Below the pieces are notes generated by a model. It was not told the DNA's origin and searched no databases. It saw only the letters and a list, made by a program, of their open reading frames with translations. This document shows positions 8,200 to 17,444 of a stretch of 64,000 nucleotides of DNA, piece by piece (positions within the stretch are counted from its first letter, which is position 1; the number at the start of each line of letters is the position of its first letter). This DNA comes from Gilliamella sp. Occ3-1 (GTDB taxonomy: Bacteria; Pseudomonadota; Gammaproteobacteria; Enterobacterales; Orbaceae): contig NZ_LZHQ01000011.1 in the NCBI RefSeq assembly GCF_001690655.1, positions 1-64,000 on the forward strand, written 5' to 3'. The position numbers and the translations under genes were made by a program.

Positions 8200-8483
8200 T
8201 TTTTATTGAGACCTTTGTACAGTAAAGCTTCACTCAAACTAAATTTTTAACCGCGCTTTTTTGAGGCATTTGGGCTTATATTTAGATCTAAATACCTCTA
8301 GATAAGTTACTATTTATTGCCATTTCCCTGTTTTAGGCACAACTTTCCTGCTGTACAGATAACCCTCGTTTGATATCAAAGTTCAATAAGCTGCCTGAAA
8401 GATGAGCTTGGATTAGTTCTGTCAATGGAGTTTCAAATTAAACCGTATTTACGAAACCAAAGAATAAGTAGAAAACTTTATGA
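8200..8483. other. Unassigned intergenic sequence among IS remnants
   Basis: About 280 bases with no open frame of note and no terminator I can see. It is bounded by the GNAT stop and a solo IS3 end, so it may be decayed mobile DNA, but I recognise no family. Confidence 0.4.
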
Positions 8484-8521
8484 ATAGAGGTGGGCACTGT
8501 CTAATATTTTGGCGAGGATCA
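8484..8521 (+). repeat. Solo IS3 right end (second copy)
   Basis: This segment repeats 7293-7331 exactly over about 39 bp, including AGAGGTGGGCACTG and TTTTGGCGAGGATCA. No transposase sequence is attached. It directly abuts the IS5-end remnant, which marks a deletion or nested insertion junction. Confidence 0.8.
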
Positions 8522-8621
8522 GTTCTTGGCATGATGAATCGAGTTATGGTTGTTTTTTTGCAGAATTATTATAACTCACATCATGCCGTCTAAAAAATAA
8601 TCACGAAAGATCAACACGCCC
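8522..8621 (-). mobile_element. IS5-family left-end remnant (inverted)
   Basis: About 100 bp are the reverse complement of the left end of the intact IS5 element (5460-5560). It includes the terminal GGGCGTGTTGATC and the sequence around the transposase start. The rest of that copy has gone. Confidence 0.85.
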
Positions 8622-8666
8622 TAATATTTTTATAATTAATGTTTTTATTATTTAGGCTTTTATCGA

Positions 8667-10016
8667 TTAATGATTTGCATCACTTTGCCAGCCATTTTTA
8701 GCTAAAGGAAAGAAACCGACCCCAACCGCAATTAACGCTACAAAAGAGATGTAAATACCAGCACCAAGATAACTATATTGACCTAATAAATGTTCAGGGC
8801 TTAATAGATAAATGGTTAATGTTGGTGTAAATGCACTAAATAGCGCATAGGCTAAATTATACGAAAATGACAAACCCGAATAACGAATCGCAGGAGGGAA
8901 AGCTCTTGTACCAACTATTGCTGTCATTGCAACAGAACCAATAAATAGCCCAAATACAGCCCAAAGCGAATAAAGTTTAGTTAAGGACATATCTGGCGAC
9001 AAAGAGCTATAAAATACAATGCTCATAATAGCAAGTCCGCCCCAGTTAATTAGCATTGTTTTGGTTGTACCTATTTTATCTTCTAACCAACCAAAAATAA
9101 CGCAACCGATAGTCAAAGTTAGTGCAGCAATACAACCACCAATACGCCAATCAAGATTAGCAAAATGGTACATGCCACCAACAATACGACCCGGTGTAAT
9201 CAAAATACCCACCATAATTGCCGTCGACAATGACCAAGTCAAAAGAGCCACAATTAGGCAAGCTGTTTTATGTTTTTGAAGCACGGTAACGACAGGAATA
9301 TTCTTTTCAATTGCTTTGCGTGCCGCTAACTCTTTAAAGATAGGTGTTTCAGATAAAAATCGACGTAAATAAACCGAAATAACGCCAAAAATACCACCAA
9401 TAATAAACGGAATACGCCAAGCATAATCTAAAATATTTACGGTGGTAAAACAAAGATCAATAATGATAGTCACAATAAAGCCAAGTAAAATACCGCCAGT
9501 AATACCTGAAGTTAACGTACCGATACCTAAACCATAACGTTGCTTTGGCACATGTTCAGCAATGAACACCCAAGCTCCTGGCATTTCACCACCAATAGCA
9601 GCACCTTGAAGCATACGCATCACTAATAATAACAGAGGTGCAAAAATACCAATCACTTCATAAGTTGGTAAAACACCAATGATAAATGTAGGTAATGCCA
9701 TCATAGCCACGCTTAAGGTAAACATTCGCTTACGTCCCACTTTATCACCAAAGTGCGCCATAATTATGCCACCAACAGGACGAACCAAATAACCAGCAGC
9801 AAAAATACCCCATGCAAATAAATCTAACGTTAATGGCGATAAAAAATACGGTAAAAATAGTGGTTTTACAATGGTATCGATGTAAAGCGCATAAATAACA
9901 AAATCATAAAATTCTAATGTACCACCCAAAGAGGACAAAACTAACGTTTTAAAATCCTGCCGATTTAATGGTCGAGCACTAGGCTGCCATTCCGCGTTGA
10001 TTACAGACTGACTCAT
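8667..10016 (-). CDS. MFS transporter, metabolite:H+ symporter (MHS) type
   Basis: A 449-residue inner-membrane transporter with about 12 helices. The first helix region LGGTLEFYDFVIYALY and the loop HFGDKVGRKRMF are typical of the MHS branch (ProP, KgtP, ShiA relatives). RMLQGAAIGGEMPGAWVFIAEH matches the helix 4-5 motif. MHS members import organic acids, osmolytes or shikimate with protons; the substrate cannot be read from sequence. It is transcribed alone, divergent from tag. Its promoter lies in the AT-rich gap 10017-10249. Confidence 0.87.
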   Translation of the reverse strand: MSQSVINAEWQPSARPLNRQDFKTLVLSSLGGTLEFYDFVIYALYIDTIVKPLFLPYFLSPLTLDLFAWGIFAAGYLVRPVGGIIMAHFGDKVGRKRMFTLSVAMMALPTFIIGVLPTYEVIGIFAPLLLLVMRMLQGAAIGGEMPGAWVFIAEHVPKQRYGLGIGTLTSGITGGILLGFIVTIIIDLCFTTVNILDYAWRIPFIIGGIFGVISVYLRRFLSETPIFKELAARKAIEKNIPVVTVLQKHKTACLIVALLTWSLSTAIMVGILITPGRIVGGMYHFANLDWRIGGCIAALTLTIGCVIFGWLEDKIGTTKTMLINWGGLAIMSIVFYSSLSPDMSLTKLYSLWAVFGLFIGSVAMTAIVGTRAFPPAIRYSGLSFSYNLAYALFSAFTPTLTIYLLSPEHLLGQYSYLGAGIYISFVALIAVGVGFFPLAKNGWQSDANH

Positions 10017-10249
10017 GGAAAAACCTTATTATTAAATTAAGTTAGAAAATAAAAAATCTATCTTTTATTGATTTAAGTTAAAAACGTGAGATTCATTCTG
10101 CCACAAAAAAAAGGCTTTTTTTTCATCATAAAAAAATTTAATGTATGTAACAAAACTACTTATTTGATTTATAATTCAACTAATCGAAGCTTAAAAAATA
10201 TAAATCACGATAAAGCATAATCAATAATGGATAAATTAGATAAAATTTG

Positions 10250-10813
10250 ATGACAAATAACAACAAAGTACGCTGTAGTTGGGTTTTGGATGACCCAATA
10301 TACATTCATTACCACGATAACGAATGGGGCAACCCCCAATATGATAGCCTTAAACTATTTGAAAAAATTTGCCTTGAAGGGCAACAAGCGGGATTATCGT
10401 GGATCACTGTTCTGAAAAAACGAGATGAATATCGACGTTGCTTTTTTAATTTCGACCCACAAAAAATTATTCAGCTAACGCCTGAAGATATTGAACATCT
10501 TTTAAAAAATAAAGGACTAATTCGTAATCGTTTAAAGCTAAATAGCATTGTAAAAAATGCTCATGCTTATTTAAACATGCAAAAAAATGGTGAAGATTTC
10601 TCGCAATTTATCTGGTCTTTTGTTAATAATAAACCAATTATTAACCACTTTAACGACAAAAGCGAAGTTCCCGTAAGTACTGATATATCAGAAAAAATGT
10701 CAAAAGCGCTAAAAAACAAAGGATTTACATTTGTTGGTTCTACCATCTGTTATGCTTTTATGCAGTCCATGGGATTAGTTAACGATCATTTTGAAAATTG
10801 TTATAAAAAATAA
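10250..10813 (+). CDS. tag: DNA-3-methyladenine glycosylase I
   Basis: Tag removes 3-methyladenine from alkylated DNA, starting base-excision repair. The 187-residue protein shows the family hallmarks: RCSWVLDDPIYIHYHDNEWG at the start, QAGLSWITVLKKRDEYRRCF in the core and MGLVNDHFENC at the end. The zinc ligands C, H, H and C (RCSW, YHDNEW, DHFENC) are present. ATG 10250 is preferred over the in-frame TTG one codon upstream. The DUF218 gene starts 12 bases downstream, so the two are probably co-transcribed. Confidence 0.95.
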   Translation: MTNNNKVRCSWVLDDPIYIHYHDNEWGNPQYDSLKLFEKICLEGQQAGLSWITVLKKRDEYRRCFFNFDPQKIIQLTPEDIEHLLKNKGLIRNRLKLNSIVKNAHAYLNMQKNGEDFSQFIWSFVNNKPIINHFNDKSEVPVSTDISEKMSKALKNKGFTFVGSTICYAFMQSMGLVNDHFENCYKK

Positions 10814-10825
10814 AGGAAAAAATGG

Positions 10826-11449
10826 ATGATAGCAAAATCAATAAAGTATGGTATAGCCTTAATATTAGCCTATTTCATTATTGCTAACATTGCGATTTAT
10901 ATTTCTTCGTTACAAAAACCAATAAAAAATGCCGATACCGTAGTTGTATTGGGATCACAAGTTATTAATACACCTGCCATAGCTCCACCTACTTTAGCCG
11001 AGCGTTTAAATATTGCCATAAATTATTTACAAAATAACCCACAAACCAAAGTTGTTGTTTGTGGTGGACAAGGCAAAGACGAATCTGCAACTGAAGCTAG
11101 TGTAATGGCTCAATATTTAATTGAAAAAGGGATCGATGCTAATCGAATTTATCAAGAAGACAAATCAACTCGAACAGCCCAACAATTTATCTATGCAAAT
11201 CGTATATTACCCTTAGGAAAAACGGTTGTGGTAACCAATGATTTTCATTTATTGCGATCGCTAATGCTTGCTAAACGTTCAGGAATTAACGAAGTATCAG
11301 GCTTAGCGGCGCCATTAGATTTAACTAATGGCGATAAATATATCGCATTAATAAGAGAACCCCTAGCACTAGCAAATTCTTGGTTATTTGACCATCCAAG
11401 CGATAATAAAACCTCTGAAAACCAATTACCCAGTCAACCATCTAACTAA
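10826..11449 (+). CDS. YdcF/SanA-like DUF218 protein
   Basis: A 207-residue protein with one N-terminal membrane helix (about 7-28) and a periplasmic DUF218 domain. Typical segments are ADTVVVLGSQV, KVVVCGGQGKDE, GIDANRIYQEDKSTRTAQQ and VVVTNDFHLLRS. Relatives SanA and ElyC affect envelope integrity and peptidoglycan precursor use, but the biochemical function is not settled. ATG 10826 has AAAGG upstream. It follows tag closely, and a hairpin lies just after its stop. Confidence 0.8.
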   Translation: MIAKSIKYGIALILAYFIIANIAIYISSLQKPIKNADTVVVLGSQVINTPAIAPPTLAERLNIAINYLQNNPQTKVVVCGGQGKDESATEASVMAQYLIEKGIDANRIYQEDKSTRTAQQFIYANRILPLGKTVVVTNDFHLLRSLMLAKRSGINEVSGLAAPLDLTNGDKYIALIREPLALANSWLFDHPSDNKTSENQLPSQPSN

Positions 11450-11463
11450 AATCATCGGCGCAT

Positions 11464-11500
11464 CACGGCAAAAGCACGGGTAACTACTGTTTTTGCCGTG
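11464..11500 (+). terminator. Stem-loop after the DUF218 gene
   Basis: A perfect 10-bp inverted repeat (CACGGCAAAA with TTTTGCCGTG) has a 17-base loop. It lies between the DUF218 stop and mnmE. No strong U-tract follows, so it may be a weak terminator or an mRNA-stabilising hairpin. Confidence 0.5.
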
Positions 11501-11549
11501 CGTCCATGATATCATTAACTATTAAAATTTAAATCAGCTACAGATAAAT

Positions 11550-12911
11550 ATGAAATCAGACACAATTGTTGCACAAGCAACACCACCAGGTCGTGGTGGC
11601 GTAGGTATATTGCGCATTTCTGGACCCCAAGCCCAAGCCGTGGCTCAGGCAGTATTAGGGCAAATACCCAAACCAAGGTATGCACATTATCTTCCTTTTT
11701 TAGCTACTGATGGTTCAATTTTAGATGAAGGTATTGCGCTGTTTTTCCCAAATCCACACTCTTTTACAGGCGAAGATGTACTTGAATTACAAGGGCACGG
11801 TGGTCCAGTTATTTTGGATCTACTTTTAAAGCGTATATTAGAACTTCCTAACATCCGTATTGCAAAGCCGGGAGAGTTTTCAGAGCGTGCATTTTTAAAT
11901 GACAAGCTAGATCTGGCTCAAGCCGAAGCTATTGCTGATTTGATTGATGCTAGCTCAGAACAAGCGGCAAAATCGGCAATATCATCTTTGCAAGGAGTAT
12001 TTTCTAAAAAAGTGAATGCCTTGGTTGAATCCTTAATTCATTTACGCATATTCACCGAGGCAGCAATCGACTTTCCTGAAGAAGAAATTGACTTTTTATC
12101 TGACGGCAAAATAGAAGCACAGCTTAACCAAGTCATAACTCGTTTAAGCGAAGTTCGCCAAGAAGCTAAACAAGGAACACTGTTACGAGAAGGCATGAAA
12201 GTAGTCATAGCAGGGCGTCCTAATGCAGGAAAATCAAGCTTACTAAATGCATTAGCTGGGCGTGAAGCTGCCATTGTGACCGATATCGCAGGCACCACGC
12301 GTGATGTACTGCGTGAACATATCCATATTGATGGCATGCCACTACACATTATTGATACCGCAGGTTTACGAGAAGCTAGTGACGAAGTGGAACGAATTGG
12401 TATAGAACGTGCTTGGCAAGAAATTGAGCAAGCTGATCGTGTATTATTCATGGTTGATAGCACAACCACAACAGAAACCAACCCAGAAAAGCTATGGCCA
12501 GAATTTATTGAACGCTTACCTAAAAATATGCCAGTAACTGTAATTCGTAATAAAGCCGATTTAACGGGTGAAGCATTGGGATATAGCGAAGTAAACGGCT
12601 ACTCACTGATTCAGCTTTCAGCCAGAACGGGGGAAGGCATTTCACTATTACGCGATCACCTAAAACAAACCATGGGCTTTACTAGCAGCACTGAAGGTGG
12701 ATTCTTAGCCCGACGCCGTCACCTTCAAGCACTTGAAAAGGCAGCCGAGCACTTAAATAATGGTAAACACCAACTAGTCACCTTCCATGCTGGTGAATTG
12801 CTTGCTGAAGAGCTAAGATTAGCGCAAGAATCCTTAAGCGAAATCACAGGAGAATTTACTTCTGATGATTTATTAGGCCGTATATTCAGTTCGTTTTGTA
12901 TTGGTAAGTAG
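11550..12911 (+). CDS. mnmE: tRNA modification GTPase MnmE
   Basis: MnmE, with MnmG, builds the 5-carboxymethylaminomethyl group on wobble uridine of several tRNAs. The 453-residue protein has the N-terminal tetrahydrofolate-binding domain ([21 protein letters not shown]). The inserted G domain follows: P-loop [21 protein letters not shown] and NKAD, at about 222-340. The C-terminal helices end in the invariant CIGK, whose Cys is functional. Length matches E. coli (454). It is preceded by its own short spacer and probably transcribed alone. Confidence 0.97.
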   Translation: MKSDTIVAQATPPGRGGVGILRISGPQAQAVAQAVLGQIPKPRYAHYLPFLATDGSILDEGIALFFPNPHSFTGEDVLELQGHGGPVILDLLLKRILELPNIRIAKPGEFSERAFLNDKLDLAQAEAIADLIDASSEQAAKSAISSLQGVFSKKVNALVESLIHLRIFTEAAIDFPEEEIDFLSDGKIEAQLNQVITRLSEVRQEAKQGTLLREGMKVVIAGRPNAGKSSLLNALAGREAAIVTDIAGTTRDVLREHIHIDGMPLHIIDTAGLREASDEVERIGIERAWQEIEQADRVLFMVDSTTTTETNPEKLWPEFIERLPKNMPVTVIRNKADLTGEALGYSEVNGYSLIQLSARTGEGISLLRDHLKQTMGFTSSTEGGFLARRRHLQALEKAAEHLNNGKHQLVTFHAGELLAEELRLAQESLSEITGEFTSDDLLGRIFSSFCIGK

Positions 12912-12967
12912 TAAATTTTATGCTAAACGGAGTCTAGCGGAATATTGCTTATTTTTGCTCGGTAAGA

Positions 12968-13021
12968 TTTCGGACGTTATCACTGATGCATTTATTTCCA
13001 CAAAAGTTAAAACGTCCGAAA
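12968..13021. repeat. Long-loop inverted repeat, copy 1
   Basis: An 11-bp perfect inverted repeat (TTTCGGACGTT with AACGTCCGAAA) encloses a 32-base loop, about 55 bases after mnmE. There is no U-tract after it. A similar structure with the same loop length occurs at 29611-29662. The rest of the gap 12912-13208 is AT-rich with nothing else recognised. Confidence 0.6.
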
Positions 13022-13208
13022 CCAAATAAATTTAACTAAATCTCCTTTTAATGACTGATTTTATAAAAATTTAATTGTTATTTGAATGTTTCAACAAATT
13101 TTAAAGTTTTGAGTATATTTCAACGAATTAACTTGTTTTTTACTATGAAATTCTATTTTATAAAAATCAGATAACTATCAATTTATGTAAATCATAATCT
13201 GAATAAAT

Positions 13209-14240
13209 TTAAATAATTCGTAACTCCTTTAATGATAATTTTATAAACGCATAAAAAATAGGTGCAAAAATTAAACCAATGACACCAAAAAGAGTTTCTA
13301 AAAATAGCATCGCAATTAATAATTCACAGATACCTGCATGGATTTTAGTGCCGACAATTTTAGCATTAAGTACATATTCCATTTTGTGGATTAAAATTAA
13401 ATAAACAATAATTACTATTGAAACAGAAAATGATACGGTAAATGCGACAAAAAAGATTATTGTATTGACAATCAGGTTTCCAATAATTGGTATTAGACCA
13501 AAAATAAATGTTGCTAGCACTAAACTTTTACTAAACGGTAAATGAATACCAAACAAAGGCAGAATAATAAATAGTAAAATGGCGGTCATTACGGTATTAA
13601 ATAACGCAATCACAACTTGAGAGATAGCTACATATTGGAAAACCACCACTAATCGATTTAGACTGCTTTTCAAGGCTTTAGTTAATGGCCTTTGTGTAAT
13701 TTGATTCTGATTAGTGTTGCGTTGATTTTCTTTATAGCCCAAAATTAATCCGATGATCATTCCTACAATTAATATAATTAAATCATGAAATACTTTTTTG
13801 ATAACAGATTGTAGATAAAATACATGATCTTTAAGATAAATCATTATAGTTGATTTAACTTCATCGAGATCATTAGGTAAATAATGGGTAATACTTGGTG
13901 GTAGGCTGTTGATTACATTGTTGACCAATAATTTTAGATTCGTTAACGTTTCGGTTGGATGTTTAGCCATATCGACAAACCAAGCAAATAAATACCAAAA
14001 TCCACCAATAAAAATGCCAATAATTAAAGTGGTAAGTACTAATACCGAAATTAATTTTGACCTATGGCTAAAACGTAGCATTTTTTGTGATAAAAAATCA
14101 TCTAATTTTTGTGTTAACGTATAGGTTAATAAGCCTGCAATTACTGCAGGCATTAAATGCACTTGCATTAAAATAATGAAACTAACCGAAAATAGAGCAA
14201 GGCAAAACAGACCTAATTTTTGATTGTTATTAAGTAACAT
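13209..14240 (-). CDS. AI-2E family (PerM/YdiK-like) membrane permease
   Basis: About 343 residues with seven to eight predicted membrane helices and a large soluble loop after helix 2-3, as in the AI-2E exporter/PerM family. The C-terminal half holds the family pattern FGLIPIIGNLIVNTI and the closing LFGVIGLIFAPIFYAFIKL. Members export small molecules or act as Na+/H+ antiporters; YdiK itself is uncharacterised. ATG 14240 is chosen because AAAGGAAA lies upstream. The longer frame would need a TTG at 14267. It stands alone. Confidence 0.85.
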   Translation of the reverse strand: MLLNNNQKLGLFCLALFSVSFIILMQVHLMPAVIAGLLTYTLTQKLDDFLSQKMLRFSHRSKLISVLVLTTLIIGIFIGGFWYLFAWFVDMAKHPTETLTNLKLLVNNVINSLPPSITHYLPNDLDEVKSTIMIYLKDHVFYLQSVIKKVFHDLIILIVGMIIGLILGYKENQRNTNQNQITQRPLTKALKSSLNRLVVVFQYVAISQVVIALFNTVMTAILLFIILPLFGIHLPFSKSLVLATFIFGLIPIIGNLIVNTIIFFVAFTVSFSVSIVIIVYLILIHKMEYVLNAKIVGTKIHAGICELLIAMLFLETLFGVIGLIFAPIFYAFIKLSLKELRII

Positions 14241-14471
14241 TGTTGAATTATTTCCTTTAATAATCAATTCAATATATTAAAACTATGAGTATATGAAGTA
14301 AAAATAGATAAAATTATAACAGATGGTTAGTTATTCATCCGCTTATTATTACTAGCTAAACAAAGTCAGTTTTAACAAATATTTTTTATAGTGATAAAAA
14401 TATGGGAATGCAGTCTGTCATATAAACGCTAAGGTATAAAACTATTTAAAATAATCTTATACCTTTAAAGT

Positions 14472-14490
14472 GAGGTTGTTTAACAACCTC
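14472..14490. terminator. Hairpin between lipoprotein and AI-2E genes
   Basis: A 7-bp stem (GAGGTTG with CAACCTC) and a 5-base loop lies 30 bases after the lipoprotein stop. The T-rich tail is on the plus strand, so its use as a leftward terminator is uncertain. Confidence 0.5.
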
Positions 14491-14520
14491 TTTTATATTT
14501 TGGAAATGACTAACGCAATG

Positions 14521-15456
14521 CTATTTAATTACATAAAAATTAACATCGCGAGTACTTCGGAGGGCATCAACAAATTGCCTTAATTCTTTACGGTAACTTT
14601 GCTCAGGATCGTTTTCTTTTGTGCATTTGTCTACAGAAGAATAGCTTTTCGCCATTGCATCATTTGAGGCTAAATTATTGTATGGTTTTGTAAAATCACT
14701 ACCTTTTAATGTCATAAGGTGATTCCAATCATTTAACAGGCCTTCCATATATTTGCGACCTTCTTCGCATTTGATGCTATTTAAGTTAATCTTAGGAATA
14801 ACATATTGGCTTATCTCGCTGAACTTTTTAGGCTGGTAAGGAAAACTAATGTCTTCTTGTTCATCTTCTTTTATGAGCTCAATAAAGTCGCTTTCACGAT
14901 ATAATTTTCTAAAAATTTCTTGATAAGATTGGTTTTTCTTTAATCTTAGGTCTTGGGTTATTTCTTCTGGGAAAGCCTGATCATAAGAATAATTCCAATG
15001 ATAATCACTCCTTTCAATCAATATATCATTAATTAATTTTGCTGGCATTTCTATTTCTTGCTCTTTACCATCAATAATGGCTGGGATTTTATTGATTTCT
15101 CTGTTTTGTTTTAAGATCTTTTCGTATTCCTCATCACTAATTTCAGAGGTTGAATAGATGACTGTATATAAATAATAGTTGCTTTGAGTTGGGTTAATAA
15201 AACCTGATTCTCCAAATTGAGCCGGTTTTACGACAAAATTGAAGTCGTCATTATTATACGATAAGGTATGTTTGCCGTATTCAAATGTATAATTAACACC
15301 TGATTTGGCAGGGATAGTTAGTTCTTTACCATCGATAGTGACTTTTATTTCGTTAGCAGTAGGATTGTCAATCCAACGGTCGATAGAGCTAGGTTCAGAA
15401 CAGCCTATAAGTATTAAACTGCAAATTAGTAGTAAAAAATATTTTATTTTTTTCAT
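14521..15456 (-). CDS. Hypothetical lipoprotein
   Basis: A 311-residue protein with a type II signal peptide: MKKIKYFLLLICSLILIGC, lipobox LIGC with Cys at 19. The mature part starts SEPSSIDRWIDNPTANEIKVTIDG, a short beta-rich segment like those in other small gut-symbiont lipoproteins. A charged helical region with EDEQED and a Cys pair near the C-terminus follow. I do not recognise a named domain. It is a single-gene unit, with no partner pointing to a function. Confidence 0.75.
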   Translation of the reverse strand: MKKIKYFLLLICSLILIGCSEPSSIDRWIDNPTANEIKVTIDGKELTIPAKSGVNYTFEYGKHTLSYNNDDFNFVVKPAQFGESGFINPTQSNYYLYTVIYSTSEISDEEYEKILKQNREINKIPAIIDGKEQEIEMPAKLINDILIERSDYHWNYSYDQAFPEEITQDLRLKKNQSYQEIFRKLYRESDFIELIKEDEQEDISFPYQPKKFSEISQYVIPKINLNSIKCEEGRKYMEGLLNDWNHLMTLKGSDFTKPYNNLASNDAMAKSYSSVDKCTKENDPEQSYRKELRQFVDALRSTRDVNFYVIK

Positions 15457-15597
15457 AATAATTATTTTATATGTACAAAAAGTAATCGAAAGCTATCATA
15501 TTTATGGAAAAAATAAATAATTTTGAATCAAATAGTGATAAAAATTGCTATATTTGCTTTTTATTTGAACAAAAGAAATTTGAAAAGAGAGGTTTTT

Positions 15598-15801
15598 ATG
15601 AAATTAATAGTCGATAATATGAGTTGCCAACACTGTGTTAAAGCAATAACAAAAGCAATTAATGATATTGATCCAAATGCAAAAGTGACCGTTGATTTAA
15701 CCAAACGCGAGGTTGATATCGAAAATAGTTCTATTTCGCAAGAATCAGCTATTGTGGCGATTGATGAAGCTGGCTACCAGTTTGTTAGTATCCTTAATTA
15801 A
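15598..15801 (+). CDS. Heavy-metal-associated (CopZ-like) metal chaperone
   Basis: A 67-residue HMA-domain protein. The metal-binding motif is MSCQHC (MxCxxC) at residues 8-13, and the rest follows the ferredoxin-like fold ending GYQFVSI. Proteins of this size deliver Cu(I) to P-type ATPases. ATG 15598 has AGAGAGG upstream and gives the usual length; the longer in-frame extension to 15523 does not look real. No copper ATPase is adjacent. Confidence 0.9.
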   Translation: MKLIVDNMSCQHCVKAITKAINDIDPNAKVTVDLTKREVDIENSSISQESAIVAIDEAGYQFVSILN

Positions 15802-15818
15802 TTCAGTTCATTTCGATA

Positions 15819-15847
15819 TTTATTTAAGCATAAAATGCTTAAATAAA
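15819..15847. terminator. Hairpin after the metal chaperone (first of two)
   Basis: A 12-bp perfect stem (TTTATTTAAGCA with TGCTTAAATAAA) and a 5-base loop, 17 bases after the stop of the chaperone gene. It is followed at once by a second hairpin. Both lie between convergent genes. Confidence 0.6.
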
Positions 15848-15850
15848 GAT

Positions 15851-15885
15851 AGTTTCGACAAACATACATAAATGTTTGTCGAACT
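15851..15885. terminator. Hairpin after the metal chaperone (second of two)
   Basis: A 14-bp stem with one bulged T (AGTTTCGACAAACAT with ATGTTTGTCGAACT) and a short loop. It could stop transcripts from the chaperone or, in reverse, from the thi operon, though neither side has a long U-tract. Confidence 0.55.
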
Positions 15886-15984
15886 AATAAGATTAGATTA
15901 TTCATTCTTTTTTAAAATAAAATCAATAATATTTTTGAGCATATTTGGAAAATTTTTGATAAAAAATTTATTATTGAAGACTCA

Positions 15985-16779
15985 TTACCACCATTGATAA
16001 AAATGGTGTGTTGGTCCAATTCCTTTCCCTATATTTAAATAATCGGCATGGCTGATTGCGCCGTGTAGGTAATTTTTTGCTTGAGCTATTGCATTTTGTA
16101 AGCTGTTTTTAGGTAATAATGCGGCAATGGCAGCGGATAATGTGCACCCCGTTCCATGAGTATTTTTAGTTTGGATGCGTGGAAAGGTCATTCTTATTAT
16201 ATTATTGTGTGTGATCAAATAATCAGTGCTTTCTTTGCTTGGTAAGTGTCCACCTTTCATTAATACTGCTTTGCAACCTAGTTTGAGTAATTTTTGCCCT
16301 TGGTTTTGCATTTCATCTTCGGTTTTTGCTTCATCACAATCAAGTAATGCAGCAGCTTCAGGTAGGTTGGGAGTGATAATGGTTGCTAGGGGTAATAAAA
16401 GCTCACGAATGGCCGTTACAGCATCGGATTTTAAAAGAGGGTGTCCACCTTTGGCAACCATTACGGTATCTAACACGATAGCAGGAATAGGGTTTGTTTT
16501 AAGTAGGTGGTGAACGGTTGTGACTATTTCTTTATTCATTAGCATACCCATTTTTACGCTATCAATTTGAATATCTTGATAAAGTGTATTAAATTGGGCT
16601 TCAATAAATTCGGGCGATATAGCTAATACCGCATCAACCCCTTGGGTGCTTTGTGCTGTTAGGGCGGTGATAACTGACATACCATACGCACCAAGTGCAG
16701 AAAAAGTTTTTAGATCGGCTTGAATACCTGCACCACCGCTAGGATCAGATCCTGCAATGGTTAATGCAATTGTTGTCAT
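15985..16779 (-). CDS. thiD: Hydroxymethylpyrimidine/phosphomethylpyrimidine kinase
   Basis: ThiD phosphorylates HMP and HMP-P for thiamine synthesis. The 264 residues form a ribokinase fold: TIAGSDPSGGAGIQADLKTF at the start and the anion-hole GTGCTLSAAIAALL near 214 with the catalytic Cys-Thr region. Length matches E. coli ThiD (266). It is the last gene of the thiM-thiE-thiD operon, 11 bases after thiE, under the TPP riboswitch. No thiC or thiGH is here, so this segment alone supports salvage of HMP and thiazole. Confidence 0.95.
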   Translation of the reverse strand: MTTIALTIAGSDPSGGAGIQADLKTFSALGAYGMSVITALTAQSTQGVDAVLAISPEFIEAQFNTLYQDIQIDSVKMGMLMNKEIVTTVHHLLKTNPIPAIVLDTVMVAKGGHPLLKSDAVTAIRELLLPLATIITPNLPEAAALLDCDEAKTEDEMQNQGQKLLKLGCKAVLMKGGHLPSKESTDYLITHNNIIRMTFPRIQTKNTHGTGCTLSAAIAALLPKNSLQNAIAQAKNYLHGAISHADYLNIGKGIGPTHHFYQWW

Positions 16780-16790
16780 GATCGTATTTC

Positions 16791-17432
16791 CTATTTAGCT
16801 TGTTTGATTTTGTTGATAAGCGATAATGTTGCTTGTTGAATATCTTTTTTGCCACAAATAGCCGAAACTACAGCAACGCCGTCAATGCCCGTTTGAATAA
16901 TGCTAGTTACATTGCTTTCATCAATACCACCAATGGCAACAGTTGGGCACTGTTTTAGTTTGACTAATTCAGTTAATTGTTCAGTTCCTATTGCTACCGT
17001 TGCATTTTTTTTGGTTGTGGTTGGGAAGATAGGGCCTATGCCAATATAATTAACCTGCTGCCAAGGAACTGCTTCAAGTTGTTGTTGGTTAGTTACCGAA
17101 AGGCCTAACCATTTATCTTTGCCGATAAGTTGTCGAGCTACATCAACAGGCAAATCACTTTGCCCAATATGGACACCATCGGCATCAACCGCTAAAGCAA
17201 TATCTACATGGTCATTTATAAATAGTGGAACAGAGGTGTCGTTTAATGCTTCTTTCAATGCTAAGGCAGCGTAGTACCAATCTTTACCGCTAAACTCACG
17301 TTCAGATCTTAACTGTATTGCAGTCACACCATTTGAAACAGCAATCTTTGTGGTGTTTACCATGCCATTAATGCCACCGCATAATAATGGATCAAGGACT
17401 AAATAGAGGGTTAAATCCAGTCGTTTTTTCAT
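16791..17432 (-). CDS. thiE: Thiamine-phosphate synthase
   Basis: ThiE couples HMP-PP and thiazole phosphate to thiamine phosphate. The 213-residue TIM barrel shows AIQLRSE, LFINDHVDIALAVDADGVHIGQSDLP and the phosphate-binding YIGIGPIFPTTTK. The C-terminal VAIGGI and GVAVVSAI are also present. It lies between thiM (12 bases upstream) and thiD. Confidence 0.95.
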   Translation of the reverse strand: MKKRLDLTLYLVLDPLLCGGINGMVNTTKIAVSNGVTAIQLRSEREFSGKDWYYAALALKEALNDTSVPLFINDHVDIALAVDADGVHIGQSDLPVDVARQLIGKDKWLGLSVTNQQQLEAVPWQQVNYIGIGPIFPTTTKKNATVAIGTEQLTELVKLKQCPTVAIGGIDESNVTSIIQTGIDGVAVVSAICGKKDIQQATLSLINKIKQAK

Positions 17433-17444
17433 TTGATTTCCTTA

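Noticed and set aside
12038..12481. 147-residue antisense frame in mnmE
   Set aside because: It is a Ser/Arg-rich reverse-strand shadow of the conserved GTPase domain.
12968..13021. Integron attC site
   Set aside because: Arm ends show GTT and AAC, but there is no R'/R'' box pattern with the expected spacing, no integrase, and no cassette array.
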